A DNA stretch of 64,000 nt from Diphasiastrum complanatum (taxonomy: Eukaryota; Streptophyta; Lycopodiopsida; Lycopodiales; Lycopodiaceae), in NCBI GenBank assembly GCA_029204225.1, contig CM055107.1, forward strand, positions 9,665,472 to 9,729,471, given 5' to 3'. The notes under the pieces are model-generated. The model ran no database searches. It saw nothing but the letters and a program-made list of their open reading frames with translations, and was not told where the DNA came from. Both the position numbers and the translations under genes were made by a program. Every line of letters starts with the position of its first letter. The first letter of the stretch is position 1. Shown piece after piece: positions 26,750-36,489 of this stretch.

Positions 26750-29580
26750 TCATGCTTGCTGCATCTGTTCTCTCTCTTCCTCAGTCTTCGGATAGTCATC
26801 ATTTGTCAACACCATCCCTGCGAGCATTCGAGTATTTGTTCCTTTGCAGTTTAGCATCCCAAAGTCCTCTAGGATCTTCTGGGTGTATCTGGACTGGTGA
26901 CGGTATAACTTACCTCCCTCGTAGTCTCTTTCAATTTGTAAGCCTAGGTAACACCTGGCTTCTCCCAGATCCACTATCTCGAAATGTTTCGAGAAGTCTA
27001 TCTTCACCTCAGCAATCGGTTGTTCACTTCTGCAAAGTATTAGAGTGTCGTCCACATACACAGCCACAATGATGATCTGCCCATCTGTAACTCTGACATA
27101 TACATTGGAATCAGCCAGCAAAGACTTGAATCCTAATGATTTCAAGGGTTGATCTTTCTTCTTGTACCATTGTCGGGCTGATTCTTTCAGACCGTAGATG
27201 CTTCTATGCATTCTACATGCATAGTCAGGAAGTGAATTCGAGACATATCCTGGAGGTTGATCCATATAGACCTCTTTGTCTAGTTCGCTATGCAAATAAC
27301 AGAAGTAGGGCCGAATGTTTAACGACAAGAGAGAGGGTTTCAGAGTAGTCAATACCATATCTCTGAGAGAAACCCTTTGCTACCAGTCTTGCCTTGTATT
27401 TTGTCACATTCCCATCTGGTCCGTATTTGAGCTTGAAAATCCATTTGTATTTGACAGTCTTGCACTTATGTGGTAATGGCTGCAATGTCCATACTTGGTT
27501 CTTCCTCATGGACTCCATCTCTTCGTTCATGGCTTGGATCTATCTATCCTTTTCTGGGCTTTCTATCGCCTCCTCGAAAGTCTGTGGTTCGCCATTGAAT
27601 CTGCAGAACTCTTCTAGTATGGAAGCTGAGTTGTCTGGCACATATCTTGCTGGCGCTGTTCATGGTCTTGTTGACCTTCGAAGATATCCTCTTGGAATAG
27701 CTATGCCCTTGTCTTTGTCTGCTCTGCTTGGTCCGGAACCATCTTGGTTTACAGGAACTACGACAGCAGGCTGTCTTTCGAATCTTTCTTTTTTTGATTC
27801 GTCGTTCGAATGGAAGATGACTCAAAATTTTTTGTTTTTGTGTACGTCTTTTGATCTCTCTGTCATTGGCGATAGGTCATAATATTGTTTCTCCAGAACT
27901 TCGTAGCTGACAGGATCGTCATTGGCCATTGTCCTGCTCTCATCAAATCTGATATCTCTCATTGTTTTCACAGTGTTCGTGTTTGCCATGTAGATTCTGT
28001 AGTATGAGGAATTGTTGTCATAACCTACCAAAAATTCTTGCTGGGCTTTCTCATCAAGCTTCTTTTAAAGCTTATCAAGAATATGTGCATAAGCTGCACA
28101 ACCAAAGATTCTGACGTGAGACAAGTTGGGCTTTCTACCCCACCATAGCTCATGTGGTGTCGTGTGAGGGACACCAGACTTGCCTATCTTGTTCTGGATG
28201 TATGCGACTGTAGCTACTGCTTCAGCCCGCAGTGCCCTTGGAGCTTTTGAGTAGGCCATCATACATTTGGCTGCTTCCATCGGGGTCCTGTTCTTTCGTT
28301 TAGCAATCCCATTGTCTTGCGGTATGTAGGTTGCAGTCCTTCTGTAAATGATGCCATGATCATTGCAGAAGTCAGTGAAGCGATTCGAGATGTATTCGCC
28401 ACCTTGATCTATTATGATATGCTTCACTTTGCTGCATGTACATCTCTAAGCCCAATTCACATATTCTATGAATTTATCAAGTGTTTCAGATTTATTCTGA
28501 ATAAAATACACTCTGACAAATTTACTATAGTCATCAATGAAGGTTATATAATATTTTGAACCTCCTACTGAGATCACGTTGAATGGTCCACAAATGTCAG
28601 AATGCACTAGCTCCAGAATCTTGGTCGTTCTGTAGGAGTCTTTGATGAATGGAGTGCGTGACATCTTGCCCTTCAAACATGCATCGTAGGTGGTCAAACT
28701 GGTTGGATTCGAGATGCTGGCCCCTGTTATCGCTCCATGAGTTCATGTGGTTTTGTGCCATAGAGTGTCTGGCGAGTCATCATGAGTCTATGCACCTGAT
28801 CTGCAGGTAGGCGTACCTTTAAATGATATAGGTTTTCTTTCCTTCTGCCTTGAGCGATCAATGTACTGGTACTAGTTTCAATCACGTTGCATGCTTTGTC
28901 AGAAAATGTCACACGCATTTGTGCATCTGCTATTCTTACTTCAGAGAGCAAGTCTTGTTGTAGAGTAGGCACGAACAGAACGTCTTCGAGTCGTCTGTCT
29001 TTGCCGTTGGTGTTGAGCCATAGTGAACTAATATTGTTCACTTGATGTCTAGATCCATCTCCAAGAACTATGAATCTTGAAGGATCTGTACTGAAATCAA
29101 ACATTATTAATCTTAATGTCACAAAGTGTAAGGTAGCTCCTGAGTCCAGGATTACCTCATGTGTGTCATATGTTGATGTTACACACACGTCTTCGCAGAT
29201 GTAGACGATCGAACAATTTTTGTTCATTCTTTCTTCGCCCATCTTCGAGCTCTCCGACTCCTCGACATAGGATGAACTATTGCTGTTCTCCTATCTGTTC
29301 TGTGCTGATTTGTTTCTCGGGTTCTGGCAACAATCCACGGCTACATGACCCTTCTTGTGGCAATGAATACACTCAATCTTGGGATTGAGCTAGCATGTAT
29401 CTACTGTATGCCCATCTCTTTTGCATCTCACGCAAGTCTTCTTGTCTGCACCTTGTTGTTTCGATCTCCCTTTGTTTTTCCAGTTGCTCTTGCTGGTCCC
29501 CTCTGCTTGTTGATCATGATCATGTCTCTGATTCGACTCCCTCTTAGGCTTAAATTTTCAAATGACTTCAGAACTAGTAT
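26750..29580 (-). pseudogene. Degenerate Copia element, zinc knuckle to reverse transcriptase
   Basis: Minus-strand order: zinc knuckle (CIHCHKKGHVAVDC, about 29385-29340); protease (ILDSGATLHFV) and pre-integrase at 29242-28727; integrase 28697-28065 with HSDICGPF, IDDYSKFVRVYF, DQGGEYISNRF and NGIAKRKNRTPMEAAKCM, so the D-D-E residues are present; a region with FDESRTM and NDDPVSYEVLEKQ at 28031-27822; reverse transcriptase 27530-26750 with [32 protein letters not shown] and the catalytic VAVYVDD. A small deletion sits between the two RT blocks near 27300, and frame changes separate most blocks. RNase H, gag start and both LTRs are missing. The upstream edge (~29585) joins directly to the histone-like copy 1, which it truncates. 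Confidence 0.9.
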
Positions 29581-29588
29581 TCAAATCT

Positions 29589-30261
29589 TCATGTGGATAA
29601 CGCTAGCACCTCTGTAGACCTACCTCTAGATAGATCTGACTTGCCAACTACCTGAAGGAGAAAAATGAAGCAGACCGTTCCTAAGAAAGCTGGATCTCGT
29701 AGGCCAGCTGCTTCCCTTCCTCCTAAGGTAGTCCCTACAAAGAGACCCCGAATCTTTCTGTCCTCTGAATCGGATTTTGATTTAGAAGCAGAATCACCAT
29801 CTCCTCCTCTTGTTATCCGTCCAGCTCCTCAGAAGGTTTCTTCACTGAAGGTGGAGATAATCCAAGAGGAGCTTGATAAGATAACTGAAAAAGCTATCAA
29901 TATTGCTGGGGCATCGGATTCAAAACTTGTACATAATCTTTTTGTTAGAATCTCATACGATCCTATCAGATTTTTTTTTTATTCTGACCATTACAATCAA
30001 TACGAGATTTATTTAGGCAATAAAATTGATATACTCAAAAAAAAATTAACACTCGTATCAATAAAAAAAGTATCTATAGCTACAATCTTTGACTTTTTTG
30101 ACTTGGTACCACTAGGAAAAGCTGCTTCAGAAGTGGAGGGGACAGCCTCCAAATCGTCAGAAATATTTAACAAAAGAAAAAAAAACAGACTAAAAATCAA
30201 CAAATCTACATTTTTTGTTATGAATTGGGCACTCATCTACAGACTTGAAATCATTATGTAA
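29589..30261 (+). pseudogene. H3-like/C48 gene, copy 1 (linker region only)
   Basis: From ATGTGGATAACGCTAGC onward this parallels the second copy at about 31797-32225: NASxxxLPL, KKAGSRRP, ASLPP, PTKRPR, FLSSESD, then EELDK, ITEKAINI, HNLFVRISYDP and FFYSDHYNQ, ending YLGNKIDIL near 30030. The ORF from 29665 runs 198 codons but its last part (after ~30030) overlaps the 3' flank of the opposite-strand ORF and does not match copy 2. The histone-fold exon that should precede it is gone, cut at the Copia junction. The linker has basic, proline-rich and acidic SSESD stretches, NLS-like in character. Function unknown. Confidence 0.65.
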
Positions 30262-30573
30262 CTTGGTAAACATTCTGTCAAGCTTAGCTTTATAGATATG
30301 CTTGTTGAGTGCCACCAAGTCCTGATAATGAATCATGTCCTTATTCTGAGATCTGAATAACAGAGTACTGAGCAGGGACTTAAATCTGAGATATATCTCA
30401 GAAAATATCTCCACACCAGGGCCCTCAGTTATAGAGGGTAGAATAAAAAGAAAACGAGAAAAAAGAGATTTGAAATACTCCAACCTATCAGTAATACCAA
30501 ATTCATGAAAAAAAGAAAGCAAACTAGATTCAAAATTAGACATTAAAGTTCCAAATATCACTCTTAGACGCAA
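30190..30573 (-). CDS. Unrecognised helical ORF divergently paired with the H3-like gene
   Basis: 127 codons from MRLRVIFGTL (an internal Met, MSNFESSLL, is 10 residues on). No family was recognised. The chain is rich in predicted helix: LEYFKSLFSRFLFIL, then GVEIFSEIYLRFKSLLSTLL, a short KDMIHYQDLVALNKHIYK, and a tail with ECPIHNKKC. The long amphipathic segment followed by a short strand/helix is loosely like the alpha2-L2-alpha3 part of a core histone, which would suit a partner of the H3-like protein, but I would not assign it on this alone. It has its own promoter (CCAAT, CACGTG, TATA at 30841-30834) about 260 bp upstream in mirror image of the H3-like promoter. A possible continuation in another frame (30236-30009, SDDLEAVPSTSE, GTKSKKSK) may be a further exon or frameshifted tail. 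Confidence 0.4.
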   Translation of the reverse strand: MRLRVIFGTLMSNFESSLLSFFHEFGITDRLEYFKSLFSRFLFILPSITEGPGVEIFSEIYLRFKSLLSTLLFRSQNKDMIHYQDLVALNKHIYKAKLDRMFTKLHNDFKSVDECPIHNKKCRFVDF

Positions 30574-30833
30574 ACCGCAGGTTAGGCAAACACGTCAAGG
30601 CAACATGCGCTCGAGAGAGATATTTGAAGTTAGAGTATCGGATCCGAGCGCAAGAACACATAGCACAAAAGAAAAGAGATGTGAAGCTCGCTTGAATGTG
30701 ATGCCAGACCATGCGGTATCGGATCCAGGCGCAAGATAGTCAACGAAGGGTAATGAGAGCAAGCGGGCCGCTTGAAATCGACATCCGGCAAAGCAATCAT
30801 AAATTTGCATAAAAATCTGAATAAAAAAAGACC

Positions 30834-31113
30834 TATTTATAAATTTTTTTTTGCACGTGTGGAGGCGTGGCGAAGGAACACGTGTCGACTAGTGATTGGT
30901 CAAAATAAATGCACCGTACCTAGAATGATCGATCTGACATCTGTCACGTGCGAGAATGACACGCGTCGATAGCGGATTCGTGCACGTGTCTCAGCCCACG
31001 TGGCCTCATAATTGGGTCATCATTGTCAGTACGGACATTCCACGTGGACCAATAATCTAACGACATGTGTCTTCGCCATCTTTTCACACGTGCAAATATT
31101 TCGTATATATAAG
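30834..31113. promoter_or_regulatory. Head-to-head near-palindromic bidirectional promoter with seven CACGTG boxes
   Basis: Both arms carry the same elements in the same order outward from the centre (~30968): GTACGG, GACCAAT (30895-30901 minus; 31047-31053 plus), CGAC..GTGT, CTTCGCCA, CACACGTGCAAA and a TATA box (TATAAATA, 30841-30834 minus; TATATATAAG, 31104-31113 plus). Perfect CACGTG occurs at 30854, 30879, 30945, 30983, 30997, 31041 and 31087. CACGTG is the plant G-box, bound by bZIP/bHLH factors. The leaders beyond the TATA boxes are also related (ATCCGATAC next to GCGC words), so an inverted duplication of some 400 bp per arm produced the pair. Confidence 0.8.
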
Positions 31114-32229
31114 TCCTCAAAATTTTCATTTTTTGGCAAAATTTTCGCTTTTAGCTCCCAATATCGCTGTCAAGCGCGCTCTTTCATCGTTCAAGATTCC
31201 GCCCTCTCATAGTGCGCTCAAATCCGATACCGCTAGTAGTGCAATATCGCTTTTGAGTGCGCGCATCTCTTTTCATAAAATAATCTGTGTAGATCTTTCA
31301 CTCGAAACCGATATTCAGTTCTGGTATCGATCTCTAGCACCCTTTTATCGCAAATTTTTTTGTTTTCAACCACTTTTCTTTTGTTCAAACTTTTTTTTGT
31401 TAATCTTCTTCTTCTGAGAATGATGGCCAAGACCAAATCCACTGCCCGTGCCATAACCATTGTACAGCCATCCCATTCCCATGTTCCCCCTGGTACTGGC
31501 CGTAGGCATGGCAGGAAGCAGGTCTGGCTGAGGGAGATCAGAAAACTCTAGAGATCAACTGAATTGTTGATCCCTAGAGCTCCTTTCGGCCGATCTGTAC
31601 GAAATGTCACTCTATCACTTGGGCTGAATGTTCGTTTTGTCATGACAGCCATGCAGGCCTTACAAGGTGTTGCAGAAGATTTTTTGACCCAGTTTTTTTG
31701 AGGATACTTGTCTTTTGGCAGTGCATGGTAAGCGTGTCACCATCATGCCAAAAGATTTTGTGATTCTCAAAAGGCTTCAGGACAAATATTCTGGTCTGCA
31801 TCTTGATAATGCTAGCACCTCTAGAGACCTTCCTCTGGATAGAATCGACTTGCCTACTACCTTTAGGAGGAAGAGAAAGCAGCCTATCCCCAAGAAGGCT
31901 GGATCTCGAAGGCCAACTGCTTCCCTTCCTCCTAGAAGTATCCCGACCAAGAGACCCCGTGTCTTCCTGAGCTCTGAGTCAGATGCTGGAGAATCTGACT
32001 CAGATTGAGAATCTTCACCCCTTCCTCCTCCTGTTATTCATCCAGCTTCTCAGCAATTTTCATCACCAAAATTGTTGATTACCCAAGAGGAGCTAGACAA
32101 ATAACAGAGAAATCTATAAATATTGTTTCTACTTCTGTTTCCGCTCCTATACATAATCTTTTTGTGAGAATTCCATATGATCCAGCCCAGGTTTTTTTTT
32201 ATTCTGACCATTATAATCAATCCAAGACC

Positions 32230-32878
32230 TGTGAAAGATTCAACTACTTTCATCACAATTTGCAATATTTCCATATTTGGCATATTGAGTCCAAAACTTG
32301 TTTTAGACTTAGAGGTTGACTTTTCAAAGTTCATTAGTCTAAATTTCATTTGAATAGACACTTTTTGAAAGTGTGGGAAAGTTAGAATGCGAGTTTGAGT
32401 AGATTCAATTTGAATAGTTGGGTACATTGAATCTAGACCCAAAATTAGTAGGGTTAGCATTTTGGTGGGAAAGTCAAGTGGCCAAATAGGGTTTGGAGCT
32501 GTTATAAAAGGATGTAACTCATGGAGGGAGCAATCTTCTCTCTTCTCTATCTCATTTCATGCTTATACATGGTTCTCTTGGGTTCTACTATCCATTGGTG
32601 CACTATCTTGGTGATTGCTTGCAATTCTATGTGTAGAATGACCTATATTTGTTATTTTTGAATTCACACGTGTGAAATATAGTAGCTTGCTAGTTTTGTA
32701 CAGACAACAATAGTACATAATCATTTCATTCAGGTTTGATCAAGTTCTATTGGTGTTTACATCTCAATTTGTGTGTAGATGCTGATTTTTCTACATTGGT
32801 GAGATTGGTAGTGTATTTCTCTTTCTAATTGAAGATCATTCAAGTAGATTGGATCTTAAGGATCTGAAATCTTTCACA
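32230..32878 (+). repeat. 5' LTR of the nested Copia
   Basis: 649 bp with matched inverted termini TGTGAAAGATT / AATCTTTCACA, abutting the primer site. Confidence 0.9.
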
Positions 32879-33929
32879 TGGTATCAGAGCTTCTGTTTCA
32901 GGTTATGAAGGACGAAATCAGATCTATCAATGATTTGGTGAAAATATCAAGTCTAGAGCATGATAGAGAGGATCCTACATCAAAATCGATTTTTTGCTTT
33001 TGTAGATTGGATCTTTTGTAGGCCAAAACACTTTATAGGTCAATATACTTGATCAATTCCAATTTTTGAATTCACATACTGGATTTGGCCAATTTTTGGA
33101 TCATTGGTTCAGCCTAAGTGGTGGCTTATAAATTGCATATCAAATTTTCAGCATTTGCATGTAGTTTGGAATAGTCAATTTTTTGTGATTTTGTCAAAAC
33201 CCTAATTTTGATTGGATCTCTAGATAATGAGGTTGTTGGACTTCATTTGAGTGTGTTTCAAGCTTAGGAAGTGGCAAAAGTCATTAGATTGAGGATAGAT
33301 CATAGGTTGATCAAGATTTCATGATTCTATGTGTTGATTTGCTTGGATAAGTGCTAGAAGAGAGTTGTGAGATAGTTTCAAATCTTGGTGATTTCTTTTG
33401 AAAGCATTTGTTATTGTTCAAAGGAGTGCTCTTTGCATTGAGGAAATTTGAAAGAGAAGATCAGGTCATTGCTACATGGCACCTCAATTGGAGTCATGTT
33501 GGAAGCCAATGATATGCTTACCTCAAGTAACTATTCATCGTGGAAAGTGAGGATGGAGTCACTTATTGAGATGAATGATCTTTTGGATATTGTTGTAGGT
33601 TTGAAGGAGAGACCAGCAACACAACAAGATCAAGTGAGGTATGACAAGAGGGCCAAGAAGGCTCTACACATGATAAAAAAGAATGTTACGAATGAACTTC
33701 TCAAGGAAGTTGGTAAGTGCACATCATCTTTGGAAGCTTGAAATTCATTGAAGAAGCTTTATGAAACCAAGTCTACTTCTAGAGTGTTGACTCTAAGAAG
33801 GAAAATCTTCTCTTGTTTGCAAAAGAATGAAGAAAGTCCAAGTGCTGAAAGCATTGAATGATGAATTAGCTTGCATAGATGAAAGCATTAAGGAAGGAGA
33901 GCTCATTCAAGTGATTTTGGGGTCAAGCT

Positions 33930-34805
33930 TTGTTGTGTGCCAATTTCTTGTGCAATAGGTGGCCGAGTGCTATTTTGGATGGAAGGACACCTTTTGAGAT
34001 GCTATTCAAGAGGAGGCCGAGTGTCAACTTTAGAAGAACCTTTGGATGCACATGCTATGTCAACATTACTCTTGATGATAGGACCAAGGAGGATCCATCT
34101 TCAAGAAGAGGTATTTTTGTTGGATATAGTGAGGTGAGTAAAGCCTACAAGGTTTACATTCCTTCTACTAACAAAGTGATTGTTGGTAGAGATATCATTT
34201 TTGATGAGGGGAACATTCCAAAGGTGTCTTCAGGCATGATTGATGGTAGATTGGATGGATCTAACATTCTTGATGTTGATGAGAAGGATCCTACTTTGGA
34301 TGGTGGTGATGATGGACCTTCATCAAGTCAAAAGCCAAGGAGAACATCAAGAGAAAGACAAGTACCTTCAAGGCTCACATATGATCAAAAGGGTAAGCAA
34401 GTAGTTTTTGGAAATTATGTTGCTTTCCTAACCTCTTTGGATGAGCCTACAAGTGTAGATCAAGCAAGGAAAGAAGAGGAGTGGATCCAAGCAATGGATC
34501 TTGAGTATCGATCTCTTAGGAAGAGTGGAACATTGTTTGGAGGATTTTTTTGTGTAGATGGAGCTATGCAAGTGGATGGCTGTTATCTTGCTGTAAAATC
34601 AAGTTTTGGATCTGGAAAACAAATTCTGTTCAATGACTTTGATGATCAAGTTGAAGATCAAGAAGTTGATCTCAAAGTGGTTCAACTAGTCAAAAGGGAA
34701 GGTGGCAATTTGGAGCTAGTCAAGAGCATCAAAGGAGAGGTAATTGGCAAAGATGTTATGGATCTGTTTTTGCAGCATATTGAAGACTCAAGTAAGGTCA
34801 AATGA
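33930..34805 (+). pseudogene. Copia integrase C-terminal ORF with a non-Copia tail
   Basis: 291 codons. Residues 1-205 are Copia polyprotein (integrase end through the linker to the start of reverse transcriptase). From about 34528 the frame continues for some 90 codons (GSGKQILFNDFDDQVEDQ, LKVVQLVKREGG, GKDVMDLFLQHIEDSSKV) that are not Copia. This tail is highly charged and of unknown origin; it may be captured sequence or just an open stretch created by the deletion. Confidence 0.6.
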
Positions 34806-36072
34806 GTAGCAAGTAAGTGTTGTTCAAGTTTACTTTACTTGTTCAATCGCATGTTTGAGCATTTTCATGTGGATGTGTGCAAATTGTCAAGATATGGTAA
34901 AACTAGCTACATTGGTCAGCATTGTTTTGATGTTGGATTTGTACTAGCATTCTTGGCTGGTTTTGCTGATGGAAATGAAGCTATTGGAGGTTCATTATGT
35001 TACTCATTCATGGTCAAGTCATCAAGGCATCTTATGGCAAGATGAAGATGGAGGCTCATTCATGGAAATTCATGGTGGATACAAGGCAACAAAGGACAAA
35101 GGAGGAGGAGACATGCAAGCAAAAGTTGATCACTCACATTTATTGTTTGTTTGCAATCTTTCACAAGGCCTACCTAGCTAACAAAATTGATTTTCTTGAC
35201 ACCTTTTTTGATGTTTTTCTTCCAGATACACGTAGAAGCTTTAGATTAGGTCCCAAATTTTGTGTCGAGCTAAAAGATAAGACCTCAGAAATTTCAGATG
35301 TAATAGTAGAGGCCATAGTTTTTTTTTTGTTAAATAGTATTAGTTTCGATTTCCATGGTACAATTTTTATTGTTAGTCCATTTTTCATGAGGGCGGTAAA
35401 GGCGAAAGAAGCCAATTTTGAGAAGGCTATCTATTTTATCGAATGCAGTCCTATGGCAAAATTCTATTTGATTCCATATGAAATAAGTAAGGATTGCTCT
35501 TTTGTTTTTGTTGTTTTAATCTAGATTGTTGCATGCTTCATTGCTTTAATAAGTAAGGAATTTTTTCATAAATATGAATTTATCAATATTTGTATTTTGA
35601 TTGTTGCAGTCGGCGTTGGAGCCTGAACATTCTTTTTGTAAAGATAGATAAGGAGAAGTATCAAATTTTCTATGTGTAAAATTAAACTCAACTGCAAATA
35701 CACATAGAGAATTTGATTCTCTACTTCATGATGCCGTTTGGGAAATACAGACAATGGCAACTTTAATTGAAGAGATAACCATTAAATCTCTCAAGGTATA
35801 TTCAATTTATCTCTGATATGCATGTATTCCTTTTTTAATTCAAATATATTGTCATAGCATAAATAAAATTTCTATCATAATATTACTAAATTTCATTCTA
35901 TATATGCAGGGTCTAAACTTGAAAGGGCAAATATGAAACTTAAGAAGTTTCTTGAGCTGCAACTAAGATATTTATCATTGGCTAGTATACTCCCGAACAC
36001 AATGTTAGAGCATATCCATGCCATTCTAACCCATGAGATTATTATGACTCTTGTGCAAATTCATGCGTCTTA

Positions 36073-36480
36073 AGAGTATCCGTGTTGGAATTCAATGCTC
36101 AATCTCAAATCCATTTGTTAATAAGCATCCTGAAAACTTTACGAAACCAAAAAAATAGAAGGCTCGACTTTTTTCTTAGCAGAAAAATTTCGATCGGTTT
36201 GGAATTTTTTCGAACCTTCACTAAATTATCCGAGCGCCTTCGAACATGTTCAGTTTGGATTGGGTCTAATTTTTCTGACCCTGGAAAACTCAACCCACAA
36301 CATATTATTTTGAACCAGTACATATTTTTGGATCCTTTGTATAAAATCTGAACCTATGTAATCTTTGAACACTATCAGTCAGAAATCCGACCCAATGACT
36401 TCGCGTTGGAAGTCCGCCTACATTGTACAGTCTGAGGCAGTTGTAATAACTAATATTTGAACAAAGAGCTTACTTATGTT
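36073..36480. other. 3' flank of the H3-like/C48 relic
   Basis: No gene was recognised. Probably former 3' untranslated sequence. Confidence 0.4.
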
Positions 36481-36489
36481 GGTTAACCT

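Larger units (their letters stand above)
32230..35162 (+). mobile_element. Copia element nested in the H3-like/C48 gene
   Basis: The 5' LTR (32230-32878) runs TGTGAAAGATT...AATCTTTCACA and is followed by a perfect primer site TGGTATCAGAGC (32879-32890). The element ends at ATCTTTCACA (35162). Flanking AGACC (32225-32229) and AGGCC (35163-35167) differ by one base, fitting an aged 5 bp target duplication, and the host reading frame resumes at that point. Coding: gag start at about 33448-33860 (LTSSNYSSWKVRMESL), then a deletion of zinc knuckle, protease and integrase core, and the 291-codon frame at 33930-34805 with integrase C-terminus (FGCTCYVNITLDDRTKEDPS, GYSEVSKAYKVY) breaking off at WIQAMDLEYRSLRKSGT. 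Reverse transcriptase and a recognisable 3' LTR body are absent; only the terminal ten bases match. Confidence 0.8.
31423..36072 (+). pseudogene. Histone H3-like protein apparently fused to a C48-like (Ulp1/adenain) peptidase, copy 2, interrupted by a nested Copia
   Basis: H3 part (31423-31800): tail AKTKSTARAI parallels the canonical H3 tail with K4 and R8 kept, R2 as Lys and K9 as Ala; then LREIRK, STELLIPRAPFGR, loop 1 of canonical H3 length (not the longer CENH3 loop), MQALQGVAEDFL, FFEDTCLLAVHGKRVTIMPK. The tail is about 13 residues shorter than H3. Lesions: TAG at 31549, one extra T in the run at 31693-31699. The chain then continues through a basic/acidic linker (KKAGSRRP, TKRPR, SSESD), TGA at 32006, a 1-nt loss near 32099, HNLFVRI and FFYSDHYNQ. 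A Copia element sits at 32230-35162. After it, YLANKID continues into CVELKDKTSEISDVIVEAIV, TIFIVSPFFMRA, FYLIPYEI (donor ~35487) and, from acceptor 35609, WSLNILFVKIDKEKYQIFYV and LNSTANTH, which fit the order of a C48 peptidase up to its catalytic-acid region; the His codon before WSL is disrupted. Later exon-like stretches end EEITIKSLK (35795) and VQIHAS, stop 36070-36072. No CG motif was found. Confidence 0.6.

Noticed and set aside
27394-27882. 162-codon plus-strand ORF
   Set aside because: It is the antisense shadow of the minus-strand Copia reverse transcriptase and linker region.
31423-31800. Centromeric CENH3 assignment for the histone-like domain
   Set aside because: Loop 1 has canonical H3 length and the tail resembles H3. 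The LLIPRAPF word is CENH3-like but not enough alone.
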